This document shows positions 28,781 through 37,920 of a stretch of DNA of 64,000 nt, piece after piece. Position 1 is the stretch's first letter, and each line of letters starts with the position of its first letter. The notes beneath the pieces are model-generated. The model did not search any database, was not told where the DNA came from, and worked only from the letters and a program-made list of their open reading frames with translations. Origin of the DNA: Nitrospira sp. (GTDB lineage: Bacteria > Nitrospirota > Nitrospiria > Nitrospirales > Nitrospiraceae); NCBI GenBank assembly GCA_019636835.1, contig JAHBWU010000002.1, positions 1 through 64,000 of the forward strand, written 5' to 3'. The translations under genes and the position numbers were made by a program.

Positions 28781-29062
28781 CTGATTGTAGGATTCTTCAA
28801 CGAGGCGGGATTGATTGCTTCATTTCCCTTCACACATGCATGCTCATAGTTCATAACGCGCCGGTTCTCAGCCGTATTGCATCATCAAGGCTGCTCTGCG
28901 GCAAGAAGTTTCCAAAACGGTGTAGGATAAGGCGACGAACGCATATTCGATTGGCCTGAATGCTCACGAAGTGTAGAATGCCGTCGTTTCTTGTCCGACA
29001 GTGAGGAAGGGAAAAGGGCTTATGAGACGTGTGACATGTGGCGAAAGACGCGAGGCGCATCG

Positions 29063-30475
29063 GTGAAGAACCGTAAGCACGTGATGCAGATCGCTGTCTG
29101 GGGTATCGTGAGCGGTCTGATGGCTCCGGTTTCGGTGCCGGCCGGCAGCCCACAGATACCTACGATTAACAGCCACGATTTGCAAAGCCAAGTCAAGGGC
29201 ACCGCCAATAAAGTCATTCCTGCCGTGGTGAGCATCGCGTCAACCGTCATGGTGCGTGATCAGGCCTTCAGCGACGAAGCCCTGCCGTTCGGTTTGTTCA
29301 AAGACCCACCGACCCGTCGGCAATACGGACAGGGGTCGGGCGTGATCGTCACGCCTGACGGTTACATCATCACGAATAACCATGTGGTCGCCGATGCCGT
29401 CGATGTGGAAGTGATCCTGGCGGATCGCCGTCAATACAAAGGGAAGGTCGTCGCCACCGATCCAAAAACCGACGTGGCGGTCGTGAAGATCCATGCGTCG
29501 AATCTTCCCACTGCGACCTGGGGGGATTCGAGCCATCTGGCCGTCGGTGATTTCGTGCTTGCGATCGGCAACCCGCTGGGATTGAGTCGCACCGTCACAT
29601 TCGGCATCGTGAGCGCAGTCGGTCGCGCGGATGTCGGAGTGGCGGACTTCGAGGACTTCATCCAGACGGATGCACCGATCAACCCAGGGAATTCAGGCGG
29701 AGCGCTGGTCAACATTCATGGCGAGCTGGTCGGAATCAATACGGCCATCGCGAGTCCGACCGGCGGAAGCGTGGGTGTCGGGTTTGCGATTCCCAGCAAT
29801 ATGGCCCGTGCCGCCATGCAAAGTCTTATTAAGACAGGCCGCGTGGTGCGAGGATTTCTGGGAGCCTCGACGCAAGACGTCAGCCCTCCACTGGGGAAGA
29901 TTTTTCGTTTGCCGGATGTCAAGGGCGCGATCGTCACCGACGTGCAGGCCAGAGGGACGGCGGAACGAGCGGGTCTGAAACGAGGCGATGTGGTGGTGCG
30001 CTTCGACGGGCGGGACGTCATGGACAGCGGCCAGTTGCGGAATCTCGTGGCGCAATCGCCGATCGGCAGCAAACACCGCGTGGATCTCATCCGGGATGGG
30101 AAGCAGTACCAGGCCGACCTTGTCATTCAGGAAGCGCCGCGTGAACGCCCGAAGAAAAATCAGGTTGCGTCCTCGGCCGTCTCGACAGCCCATCCGCTGG
30201 CGGGCGTCGTCTTCGATGACGTCACTCCCCCTCTGGCACGGCAGATGGATTTACCGGTGAATCACGGCGTAGTCGTGACCGATATTGAAGAAGGCAGCTT
30301 AGCCGAAACTTCCGGTTTACAACCGGGTGATGTTGTACTGGAACTGAACCGACAACATGTGAACAGTTTTTCGATACTGCAACGCCTCGCCGATCCTCTC
30401 AAACCCACCGATCTGGCGCTCTTACTCGTAAACCGCCAGGGCAACGTCATGTACGTCCCGATTCAAGGGGAATAG
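29063..30475 (+). CDS. HtrA/DegP-family periplasmic serine protease
   Basis: The protein (470 residues from the GTG at 29063; the frame opens at 28991) has a signal peptide, a trypsin-like domain with catalytic His in ITNNHVV, Asp in PKTDVAVV and Ser in NPGNSGGAL, then two PDZ domains (KGAIVTDVQARGTAERAGL and GVVVTDIEEGSLAETSGL). It degrades or refolds damaged envelope proteins. I prefer 29063 because of the GAGG upstream and the KNRKH-hydrophobic signal; ATG at 29036 is possible. Its last 200 or so bases recur as an orphan at 33108-33325. Confidence 0.92.
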   Translation: MKNRKHVMQIAVWGIVSGLMAPVSVPAGSPQIPTINSHDLQSQVKGTANKVIPAVVSIASTVMVRDQAFSDEALPFGLFKDPPTRRQYGQGSGVIVTPDGYIITNNHVVADAVDVEVILADRRQYKGKVVATDPKTDVAVVKIHASNLPTATWGDSSHLAVGDFVLAIGNPLGLSRTVTFGIVSAVGRADVGVADFEDFIQTDAPINPGNSGGALVNIHGELVGINTAIASPTGGSVGVGFAIPSNMARAAMQSLIKTGRVVRGFLGASTQDVSPPLGKIFRLPDVKGAIVTDVQARGTAERAGLKRGDVVVRFDGRDVMDSGQLRNLVAQSPIGSKHRVDLIRDGKQYQADLVIQEAPRERPKKNQVASSAVSTAHPLAGVVFDDVTPPLARQMDLPVNHGVVVTDIEEGSLAETSGLQPGDVVLELNRQHVNSFSILQRLADPLKPTDLALLLVNRQGNVMYVPIQGE

Positions 30476-30537
30476 GGGTGTGCCGGCCCGCCTCACGTGC
30501 TCGCGCAGTATGTGGATGACGGGCACGAGTTTTAAAG

Positions 30538-30833
30538 TCACATCTGCCTCCAAGTCCGCTGCCTGGTGCGTCCGCTAAGAGTCGTAGCAGGTGCGGACGG
30601 CGATCGTGGCCAGCTACGGGGGAAGGATTCTTCAAAACGATAGGTCCCGAGTCTGATATATGCCTTCACAAAGACCGTGTACGGGACTTCGGCCACCTGG
30701 TCGGGTGGGACGTGGTCTCCGACTATTTGTCTGACATGATCCCGATGGCGGAGCATCAAATCTTCGAAACGCTCGGTCTCCCCTGCGACTATCCGCTGCA
30801 CCAGTCGTCATTCGCCCCCTCCAACTGAGCCAT
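30538..30833 (-). pseudogene. Remnant of an ECF sigma factor (region 2)
   Basis: From an ATG at 30833 with GGGAG in front, the minus strand reads MAQLEGANDD, then after a frame change LVQRIVAGETERFEDL, followed by RHRDHVRQIVGDHVPPDQVA and VFVKAYIRLGTYRFEE, then after another frame change LATIAVRTCYDS and a stop. This is the region 2 pattern of ECF sigma factors. Region 4 is absent, so it cannot be functional. It lies tail-to-tail with the protease gene. Confidence 0.6.
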
Positions 30834-31500
30834 CGTGTCTCCCGGCAACGCATCAAGAGACATGCTTCCTGTAGGCTAGTAGTGCTGGACCATATGCGAG
30901 GCATCCTCATGGAAAGGATGCCGGCTCCCCCTCTCCGTATCAACACGATACGACGAGTCAAAGGGTTACAGTGATCCGGCGTATCAGAGAGCGGAATGTC
31001 ACCACCCGCTCCGATCACTTACGATCACATCGCGTGCAACCTTTCCGTCCCTCGCTCCGTCCTAGAAGTAGAGCGATCGGAGGTTTCGATGGGCTGGAGA
31101 CATGGCCGTCATGATCACAAGGCGCGTCACGAGACATCGAGAATCTGTTCCAAGATGCTTTGATAGTGGTTGTGCATGGTGAGCATGAACGGCCTGCTTC
31201 TTGCGTGTGATTCTGACCGGGTGCCATCAGCCGCAGGACGGCTACCTCGCGCAGATCACCGATCATGCGACGACGGTGGAGCGAGCGGAAACAGGTCCAG
31301 GGGCACCCCAGCCACGAGCAAGTCATCGAGACAGGACAACGGCTCTGGCTCCGTCATCTCGACGGAGTTGCAGTGAGGGTCAGGGTCCGGGCATCCGGTT
31401 TCTCAGCTCGGGCCGAGTGCGGGGTGGAGGCGGCCTTCCCGCTGCCTCTACCTCGATCTCATGTTGAGGAACCCGGCATTGCCTCGGGTAAAAGGAGGGT
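30834..31500. other. Gene-poor stretch without a recognisable gene
   Basis: About 670 bases between the sigma remnant and the receiver gene. Short open frames exist on both strands (for example 31201-31467 plus and 31015-31326 minus), but their translations show no domain, and none has a good ribosome site. The stretch looks like decayed sequence. The AAAGGAGGG ribosome site of the next gene lies at its end. Confidence 0.45.
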
Positions 31501-31962
31501 ATGATGAGTGGATATGAGAAGCATGTGTTAGTCGCTGATAATGAGAAGCTGGTGGGCCGTCGTCTTGCAGACCACCCGGTAGCGCGCCACATTGCGGTGG
31601 TAGCGGTCACAGATGGGTTGCAGGCATTGAGAGAACTCCATCACCATCACTTCGATGCCGTGATCGCTGTCCCGCATCTGCGATACCTCGATGGCTTCGA
31701 TCTTCTCTGCCAATGTCATTTGGTATGGCCGCAGCTGCCCGTCATTTTCATATCCGGCAATCTCCTCGATGACGTTGGGCCGGCGATGGCTCAGGGTGCC
31801 TACGCATGCCTGCACAAGTCAGTCGATACTGTGAAACTGATCCATGTCCTGAGTGAGGCCATCGCGCGCCCGGGTGATCCCCGATCCAGTCAGGTCGATA
31901 TGCTCTCCGACATGCTGGAAGCCCAACAACGCTGGGCAGTGTGTGCGACAGATACCGAGTAG
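31501..31962 (+). CDS. Degenerate response-regulator receiver protein
   Basis: The 153-residue protein follows the CheY-like receiver fold over its first 120 residues (HVLVADNEK, DAVIAVPHLRYLDGFDLL, PVIFISG, LHKSVD). The phospho-acceptor Asp is replaced by Val57, while the acidic pair is partly kept (Asp13) and the late Lys remains. It therefore probably cannot be phosphorylated and would act by protein-protein contact, if at all. AAAGGAGGG precedes the ATG. A fraying C-terminal tail has no known domain. It has no kinase partner in the neighbourhood. Confidence 0.65.
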   Translation: MMSGYEKHVLVADNEKLVGRRLADHPVARHIAVVAVTDGLQALRELHHHHFDAVIAVPHLRYLDGFDLLCQCHLVWPQLPVIFISGNLLDDVGPAMAQGAYACLHKSVDTVKLIHVLSEAIARPGDPRSSQVDMLSDMLEAQQRWAVCATDTE

Positions 31963-32255
31963 CCAGGTGGACGCATGGAAGTCGAGGCGTGTTGATGAAT
32001 CTGCGGTCCACACAGACCCTGTACGACGTCGAGATGGTGGTGCTGACGACAGGGGTGTTCGGAGCGCGCAGGACTTCTGCTCGTCAGTATTCCGCAATCA
32101 TGGATTCAACAAACCGAACCAGGAGAGTCCATCCGCTGTTGCACGTTGTCTCTACTGTGTAAATGCTGAGGATGACATGATTTGTATCAATCATCTGGAG
32201 CTTCGATCGCTGAATGTAGGCCTACCCCGGTCTGCCACAGAAAGGAGAGTCGCCC

Positions 32256-32870
32256 ATGCGTGTCATCGGATTAGTAGCGATAACTGTGTGGTTGAGCGGT
32301 TGTTCAACCACCCCGATGTTCCCACCGGCGATTATGAAAGACGTCGAAGCCAACACCTTTGACGTTAGGGCCTGGGAGGACTATGCCTATCATTCCTCAA
32401 GCGCCACCTTCGTCCCCCACAAAGTGGAGTTGGCAGGACAGATCATAAAAGTGATTCAGAAACCAGATGGTGTGGTTATTCTGGCCGAGGAGCAGCTCAT
32501 TGATACGCATCCTGTGTCTAGCCGGGCGAACATCCAACAGGACGGCGCACCATGGTTTGCGATCACGTTTAGCGGGTCTGTGGAGTCGAGCCTGTTGCAG
32601 GCTGGTAATCGGCTGATTGCGGTCGGCACGACGTACCGAGCCAGCAGAGAAATGCTCGGTGGCGCCCCACGCATGCTGCCACACCTGATGGCGCAATGCC
32701 TTCACATCTGGGACACAGAAGGGGTCAAGAATATGCATGTCTATTCCGACGCAGGCTTCGTCGAAGAATACCCTCCGGAAGAACGAACCATCTGTCTCGA
32801 AAGCAGTCCAAGCGGTTCAGTGTCTCGCGGCGGCCATGGTGATGTGAAGAAGGCAGCTGGAGGTTCGTGA
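32256..32870 (+). CDS. Slp-family outer-membrane lipoprotein
   Basis: The 204-residue protein has a lipoprotein signal with lipobox LSGC (Cys16) and resembles Slp-family lipoproteins: PPAIMKDVEANTFDVRAW, KVELAGQIIKVIQKPDGVVILAEEQ and RLIAVGTTYRASREM fit the OB-like Slp core of stress-induced outer-membrane lipoproteins. GAAAGGAG lies 8 bases before the ATG. It stands alone between decayed regions. Function is not known for the family beyond envelope stress association. Confidence 0.75.
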   Translation: MRVIGLVAITVWLSGCSTTPMFPPAIMKDVEANTFDVRAWEDYAYHSSSATFVPHKVELAGQIIKVIQKPDGVVILAEEQLIDTHPVSSRANIQQDGAPWFAITFSGSVESSLLQAGNRLIAVGTTYRASREMLGGAPRMLPHLMAQCLHIWDTEGVKNMHVYSDAGFVEEYPPEERTICLESSPSGSVSRGGHGDVKKAAGGS

Positions 32871-33107
32871 AATAGCCGCTATAGAGTTAATCGAGAACGA
32901 GGCATGTCTTTGTGTGAAGGGGATCCACACGAATCTTAAGTAAGCCGAAGCTAACTGGATGGATAGTGACCAAAAGGCGTTCACCAACCGCGGCTTGATA
33001 TTGCGGCCGGTGCACATGGTTTGTCCTGGATGAATAATTGTGAATTCCACATCTGAAATATTCATGAAAACTTCAGACTATGTGGACACCACGAGTCTGG
33101 GTGACGG

Positions 33108-33325
33108 TGAATGAATGAGTGGTCGTGGCAGATATCAAGGAAAGCAGCGTAGCCCAAACCTCAGGTTTGCAACCAGGTGACGTCGTGCTTGAACTGAACC
33201 GGCAACATGTCAATAGCTTTGCAAATCTTCAACGCCTCGCCGATCCCCTCAAACCCACCGATCTGGCGCTCTTACTCGTAAACCGCCAGGGCAACGTCAT
33301 GTATGTCCCGATTCAAGGGGAGTAG
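33108..33325 (+). pseudogene. Orphan duplicate of the htrA 3' end (second PDZ domain)
   Basis: The reading VVVADIKESSVAQTSG through to VMYVPIQGE copies the end of the protease at 29063-30475. An in-frame TGA (VNE-stop-VVV) cuts the upstream part, and nothing of the protease domain precedes it. The final 100 or so bases are almost identical to the protease gene, with about three mismatches, whereas the first half is more diverged. A 68-residue ORF from 33119 (GTG) is open, but I judge it a remnant. Confidence 0.8.
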
Positions 33326-33445
33326 GGAGGAGTAAGGGTGTTTGGCATGTGTGCGAGACGCGGTACTTTATAGCTCTTACAGGAATGCGCAATACAGAAC
33401 CCCCGCCGCTCCTAGTTTAATTACCGACTCCATAGGCTCAAAAAG

Positions 33446-33467
33446 ACCTGTCTCTATGGAGACAGGT
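33446..33467. repeat. Perfect 9-bp stem-loop before the AT-rich region
   Basis: ACCTGTCTC and GAGACAGGT flank the 4-base loop TATG. It lies 120 bases after the htrA fragment and just before the base composition drops to strongly AT-rich. It may be a terminator or the edge of an inserted segment. Confidence 0.5.
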
Positions 33468-33479
33468 GAGACGGTAGCC

Positions 33480-33618
33480 ATTCTTAAATATATAGTAAAT
33501 ATAAATAGTTACAACATTGTTGAATTTAATTATATGTTTTATCATATCATTTAAACTATTACAGATATGTTTAAACATAGTATTTATAATTGAATTTATA
33601 TATTATTTCATATAAAGT
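33480..33618. other. Strongly AT-rich leader of the Fic module
   Basis: About 140 bases consist almost only of A and T, unlike the rest of the window. The stretch ends at the start of the antitoxin-like gene and surely holds its promoter. Such composition suggests transfer from an AT-rich donor. Confidence 0.7.
33566..33579. promoter_or_regulatory. Palindrome TATGTTTAAACATA, candidate operator
   Basis: A perfect 14-base palindrome lies 39 bases before the helix-turn-helix gene. Antitoxin-type regulators usually bind such sites at their own promoters, so autoregulation by the next gene product is likely. Confidence 0.5.
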
Positions 33619-34092
33619 ATGCCCATGAAAAAGAAGTACTGGACCATTGCTGATGATGTCGCCATCTCTAGTCTTCAAGTACAGCCAAGGGATCTGTCTG
33701 TCAATCTTTCACATACAGATTGGATACGAGCCTTGCGGAATTACCTGCGGATGACACAGGCGGAACTGGCCCAACGGTCGCATATGCCACAGTCTCATCT
33801 TGCACAGATTGAATCCGGCAAAACCGATCCACAGGTAGGGACACTGAAAAGAATATTTGAAGGTCTCTCTTGCGATCTGGTGATCGAACCTCTCCCTCGC
33901 AAGCCGTTATCCGAGGTGCTTCGTGGACGTGCACGTAGCGTTGCCTTAAAGAGGCTTAAGCATGCTATGGGAACCATGGCCCTAGAAAATCAAGCGCCGG
34001 AAAAAGAGGTATTCAAACGGCTTCTTGAAAAACGAACCGATGATGTTTTGAATGATCCACGTGAGCGATTATGGAACAAGAAAGATGGATGA
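33619..34092 (+). CDS. Mobile mystery protein A-like XRE regulator (Fic antitoxin candidate)
   Basis: The 157-residue protein has an XRE helix-turn-helix (about residues 35-90, TQAELAQRSHMPQSHLAQIE) and a C-terminal helical tail ending in DVLNDPRERLWNKK. The pairing with a downstream overlapping Fic gene and the architecture fit 'mobile mystery protein A' as I recall it. ATG at 33625 is an alternative start. It probably represses the module and neutralises the Fic protein. The last 8 bases overlap the Fic start. Confidence 0.78.
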   Translation: MPMKKKYWTIADDVAISSLQVQPRDLSVNLSHTDWIRALRNYLRMTQAELAQRSHMPQSHLAQIESGKTDPQVGTLKRIFEGLSCDLVIEPLPRKPLSEVLRGRARSVALKRLKHAMGTMALENQAPEKEVFKRLLEKRTDDVLNDPRERLWNKKDG

Positions 34093-34702
34093 CGAAACTC
34101 AACCAGTCGGAGCGACACCTGGTGATGATACCTCAGGATTGCTCATGACAAAGCTGACCACAAGAGCCGCCCGCCATGCAGTTGAAACCGAAAGTATTAG
34201 CCGAGCGTACGACAAATATATATTTCGGACACGAAGGAAAAAACGAGCTTCTAAGTGGCTTACAGAAGAACTTCTTCGGAATGTTCATCACGACATGTTC
34301 GGACTGGTTTGGAACTGGGCAGGAAAATACCGGACGGAAAATCTCAACATCGGTATGGATTGGCGTCTCATACTGGAACAGGTTCGCCTGTTATGTGATG
34401 ACTTTCTTCATTGGGACTCTCCAGCGTCGACGATGCCGATTCTCGAAGTGGCGGCACGTCTTCAGAATAGACTGACGAAAATCCATCCCTTCAGAAACGG
34501 CAATGGAAGGCATGCAAGGTTGATCACCGACATATTCTTTTATTCCCGGGAACATCCCTTGCCGGAATGGCCGCAAATCCATCTGATGTCTAAAGGCCAC
34601 CAAATCCGAGAACAATACATTGCTGCTATGCAGAAAAGTGATCAAGGAGACTTTTCCGCCTTGGCCAAATTTTTTGAAACCTGCCTTCCCAAGCATTCCT
34701 GA
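34085..34702 (+). CDS. Fic-domain protein, mobile mystery protein B-like
   Basis: The 205-residue protein carries the Fic motif HPFRNGNGRHAR (134-145), with the catalytic His and the Gly/Asn/Arg nucleotide-binding residues; the usual Asp is Asn. Fic enzymes transfer AMP or other nucleotide parts to target proteins. The ATG at 34085 overlaps the regulator gene by 8 bases. I did not find a clear class II/III inhibitory [ST]xxxE[GN] helix inside it, so inhibition would depend on the partner. Likely a toxin-antitoxin or mobile-element accessory pair. Confidence 0.85.
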   Translation: MDDETQPVGATPGDDTSGLLMTKLTTRAARHAVETESISRAYDKYIFRTRRKKRASKWLTEELLRNVHHDMFGLVWNWAGKYRTENLNIGMDWRLILEQVRLLCDDFLHWDSPASTMPILEVAARLQNRLTKIHPFRNGNGRHARLITDIFFYSREHPLPEWPQIHLMSKGHQIREQYIAAMQKSDQGDFSALAKFFETCLPKHS

Positions 34703-34724
34703 AAAGCGTGCGCTCAACATTCTG

Positions 34725-35846
34725 CTATAGAGGAAACAGCTGGAGATCAAAGGCTCGTTCGGTGAACCAAACGAGCGCAATGGCGATCACCGCCAGCGAT
34801 CCGCCGGTGAGGACTAATCTCGGATACGACCAGGACCTTCGAATCAGGTAGGCCAGAGGTAAGAAAGCGGCGACGATGGAGAGTTGACCGAGTTCCACTC
34901 CGACGTTGAAGCTGACCAGACTCAGCAGCAATGAGTTGTGAGGCAGCCCAAGATCCGTGAGCACGGCGGCAAATCCAAACCCATGGATCAGCCCAAATCC
35001 GAAGGCAATCATCCAACGCCGACTTATCATCATTGGGTACAAATTGCCGAGTCCTGCGAGTACCACCGAGGCGGCGATGGTCGATTCCACCAATCGAGAC
35101 GGCAGTCGGACGATATCCAGGGCCGCCAGACTCAACGTCAGAGAATGGGCTAGGGTGAAAGCCGTGACGATGCTGACAACATTCCAGCAAACTGATGAAA
35201 ATTCCCCCACCGCTTGCCAGCGACCTTCTACCCGGATCAAGACCGCAGGAAGCAGAAGAGCCAGCAGGAACAAGACATGGTCGAACCCCAGCCAGATGTG
35301 CCAAATGCCCTCGTGAATGAATTGCCTACTCTCGGCCCAGCGTGATCGCTCGGCGATCGAGAATTCTTGAACCGGAGATTCCCGGCTGAAAATGGCGGTG
35401 CTGGTCTGTCCGCCTCGGGTCAGACGCAAGAGCCCCTTATGTTGGGCATCGATATCGAACAGGAGTCGGTAATCCACGCGGAGCTGTTCGATCGGTCCTT
35501 CACAATCGGAACGAAAACGCAGAACCGAGTAGGTTCCGTCGGTATGATGGTCAACGAGCTGCTCCAGCGTTTGAGTCGTACAAGATTGTCCGCCGGCTGA
35601 TAGGTCGAGATGAGAAAGCGCATACGAAACGATCTCGTCATGTTTGTACCGGACTTCTCCCCAGGTAATTGCTCCGCTTCCGTCGCTATCCAGTCCGATC
35701 GCATTGTCGAGATCGCGTAAGGCAATGTCCCACTGCCCCTCAACGCGATCATTCTGAATAGACAGCAAGAGATAGCTGTCGCTGGGCTTATGCGCCCAAG
35801 CAGGCAAACTGAACAGAAGAGGGAGAATGACAAGCAGGATACGCAT
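34725..35846 (-). CDS. HupE/UreJ-family membrane protein with EF-hand-like loop
   Basis: The 373-residue protein has a signal peptide followed by mature AHKPSDSYLLL, a periplasmic domain of about 150 residues, then seven or so membrane helices with HIWLGFDHVLFLLALLL and GFGLIHGFGFA, typical of the HupE/UreJ_2 family linked to Ni/Co or other metal handling. The periplasmic part has DSDGSGAITWGE (about residues 53-64), a textbook EF-hand Ca2+ loop. The start overlaps the TPR gene stop (TGATG). It is the last gene of a five-gene operon. Confidence 0.85.
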   Translation of the reverse strand: MRILLVILPLLFSLPAWAHKPSDSYLLLSIQNDRVEGQWDIALRDLDNAIGLDSDGSGAITWGEVRYKHDEIVSYALSHLDLSAGGQSCTTQTLEQLVDHHTDGTYSVLRFRSDCEGPIEQLRVDYRLLFDIDAQHKGLLRLTRGGQTSTAIFSRESPVQEFSIAERSRWAESRQFIHEGIWHIWLGFDHVLFLLALLLPAVLIRVEGRWQAVGEFSSVCWNVVSIVTAFTLAHSLTLSLAALDIVRLPSRLVESTIAASVVLAGLGNLYPMMISRRWMIAFGFGLIHGFGFAAVLTDLGLPHNSLLLSLVSFNVGVELGQLSIVAAFLPLAYLIRRSWSYPRLVLTGGSLAVIAIALVWFTERAFDLQLFPL

Positions 35847-37033
35847 CAGAATGGTGCCTCCTGAATCTGTTTCGCGAGTTGTCGCAGTCGAAAGTCTTCA
35901 ACATGGTTGCGGTTCAACCAATCGAGCACCGGCTGGGCCGCCGCCCGGTTTCTGTCGGCGAGCGCGCATTCCAGGAGAATCCTGGCGTCCGCCGGTTCTC
36001 GCTGGACACTCCAATTGGCGCGGGCTAACGGCAGCGCCCGTTGAGCATCGCGCAATAGGTCCAATGTAAACCGGGCTTCTTCTCTGACATGGACGGTCGT
36101 TCCGCGCTCGCGGCCGGCTGCAAAGCGGGCTGCCAGTTCGGCTGTATGCCTCTGGAACGCGGGCAGCTCCAACGCCTGTTCAGCGAGGGACAGGCGCAAA
36201 AGCAGTCCATCGACTCTCGTCTCGGATTGGAGTAGGGAGATGGCGTCTTGATAACGGCGTTGATCCAGGAGGTAGTCCGCGTAGGCGCTCAGCAAGTATT
36301 GATCCTTGACGCCGACCTTGAAGGCTTCGGCGAAATACTGCTCAGCCTCTCGGATGGCTCCGGTGCGCGCGGCTGTTTCAGCCAGGATCGTCGCAAGCCA
36401 GATTCGCTCGCGTCCTGAGATGGCCGATTCCAACAAAACCTCACGAAGCAGTTGACGGCTTGTCGCCGATTGACCGGTCACACCGGCGATATCGCTCAAG
36501 CATCCAAGCAGCACATGAGAAGCCGCCGACCGGGCAAGCCGCTGACAGGCCCGCCGTGCATCGTCGTAACGCGCCTGTACCTGTAGGATCGATGCCTTGG
36601 TGAGCCATGCCTGAGCGTTGGTCGGTTGTACCGCCAACACCTGGTCTAGGTCGGCTAGGGCCTCGTTGAACTCGTGGGCGTTCTGCCTGATCGTTGCGCG
36701 CAAGAGGAGCGTGGACGGCGGAGGTGTCGGTTCGTGCCACCAAGGGGTAAGGATCGCTTGTGCTTGTCCAAGGAAACGAGGATCGCCTTCCGACCGGCCT
36801 TGTTCGATATAGCGAGTAGCGAGTTTTATCACGGATTCAAGATGGCGAGGATTTCGTCGCAGGTCGTTGCGCAAGAATTCAAATTCGCGCGCAACGGGAT
36901 CGGATGCTTTGAAGCTGAGCCGTTCGAGAACCTGTGCATCATCCATCGGACGATAGGGCTCGGACGAAGCGTTGCTGACCTGATTCAGTGTGAACCATCC
37001 AAGTACGGCAAGGATCGTGAGAGATCGAGTCAT
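35846..37033 (-). CDS. Periplasmic TPR protein
   Basis: The 395-residue protein has a signal peptide and many TPR-like helical pairs (for example EALADLDQVLAVQPTNAQAW, YLLDQRRYQDAISLLQSE). The ATG at 37033 lies 4 bases after the tonB stop. TPR arrays are scaffolds. Between TonB and HupE it may help assemble an envelope complex. No enzymatic motif is visible. Confidence 0.82.
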   Translation of the reverse strand: MTRSLTILAVLGWFTLNQVSNASSEPYRPMDDAQVLERLSFKASDPVAREFEFLRNDLRRNPRHLESVIKLATRYIEQGRSEGDPRFLGQAQAILTPWWHEPTPPPSTLLLRATIRQNAHEFNEALADLDQVLAVQPTNAQAWLTKASILQVQARYDDARRACQRLARSAASHVLLGCLSDIAGVTGQSATSRQLLREVLLESAISGRERIWLATILAETAARTGAIREAEQYFAEAFKVGVKDQYLLSAYADYLLDQRRYQDAISLLQSETRVDGLLLRLSLAEQALELPAFQRHTAELAARFAAGRERGTTVHVREEARFTLDLLRDAQRALPLARANWSVQREPADARILLECALADRNRAAAQPVLDWLNRNHVEDFRLRQLAKQIQEAPF

Positions 37034-37037
37034 TGGG

Positions 37038-37901
37038 CTACTCTCGTGAATAGGTGATGGGAATGCGCATGACGATCTGCCCACGATCTAAAGAACGGTC
37101 CAGTTGCAGAGGAAAAACTCGTCGCACAAGAGCCATCGCTTCCTGATCGATACGATCAAGGCCGGAACTCTTCACGACTGTGGAGCCCAACAACATTCCC
37201 TCATTCGACACCACCGCCTTGACCATGACCTTGAGGGGGCGTGATTCATCGAGTGACGGGCGAGAAGATCGCTTGAGTTCCTCCAGCCGGCGGAAGATCG
37301 CCTGTTGAAGCCAGCTGTAATCGGGCCGTATCGCGGAAACAGCGGCGACGTCTGATGCCGTGGCCGGTGCCGGCTGGGCTGCTTCCGTAATCGGAGTACT
37401 TTCTTCGCCGACCACTGCAACGGCTGTTTCTAGTCGCGGTGATGTTGATGTCGTCGAGTCAATCGGCGATTCAGTCTGTTGTTGTGGAAGTTCAGTTATC
37501 TGGTCCCGAGTAGAGGGCAATTCGTCCGATAGCGAGGTTGTGACTACCTCGCTCGGTGATAGGACCGGTGCTTCCGTCGTCGGAGCACGTGAGGCGATGC
37601 GTTCAGCAGATGGGGCTGCATGACGGATCGTGCGGTTGACGTGAGAGGAAGTTGGTGTGCGATCTGGTTGTTTCGGTGCGGCCGGTTGAGGGACATCGAC
37701 GGCCTGAGTCGACTCGGAAGCTGCTGGTGTCGATCGCACGAGTGTAACGTCCCAGTGAAACGGTTCATTGTGGGCAGTGACCATCGACTGTTGGAATAGC
37801 GGGAGGAAGGTGAAAAGCAAAAGTCCGTGGAGTACGAATGAGACGAACCAACCGTGCAGGAATCGTATCCTTAACCCCTGTGCTGTTATAGCCTCGTTCA
37901 C
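37038..37901 (-). CDS. TonB energy transducer
   Basis: From a GTG at 37901, preceded by GGAGGG, the product has 287 residues: a short cytoplasmic start, one membrane helix (FVSFVLHGLLLFTFLPLF), a long Pro/Ser/Thr-rich periplasmic spacer and a C-terminal TonB domain (about 210-287, with VSNEGMLLGSTVVKSSG). TonB transmits proton-motive energy to outer-membrane receptors. No exbBD genes are next to it. Its place in this operon suggests a dedicated receptor; the nearest in the window is at 47235. Confidence 0.88.
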   Translation of the reverse strand: MNEAITAQGLRIRFLHGWFVSFVLHGLLLFTFLPLFQQSMVTAHNEPFHWDVTLVRSTPAASESTQAVDVPQPAAPKQPDRTPTSSHVNRTIRHAAPSAERIASRAPTTEAPVLSPSEVVTTSLSDELPSTRDQITELPQQQTESPIDSTTSTSPRLETAVAVVGEESTPITEAAQPAPATASDVAAVSAIRPDYSWLQQAIFRRLEELKRSSRPSLDESRPLKVMVKAVVSNEGMLLGSTVVKSSGLDRIDQEAMALVRRVFPLQLDRSLDRGQIVMRIPITYSRE

Positions 37902-37920
37902 GTCACTACCCTCCAACGGC

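Noticed and set aside
33342-33554. 70-codon ORF before the Fic module
   Set aside because: It spans the hairpin and the AT-rich leader, and its translation is low-complexity with no start signal.
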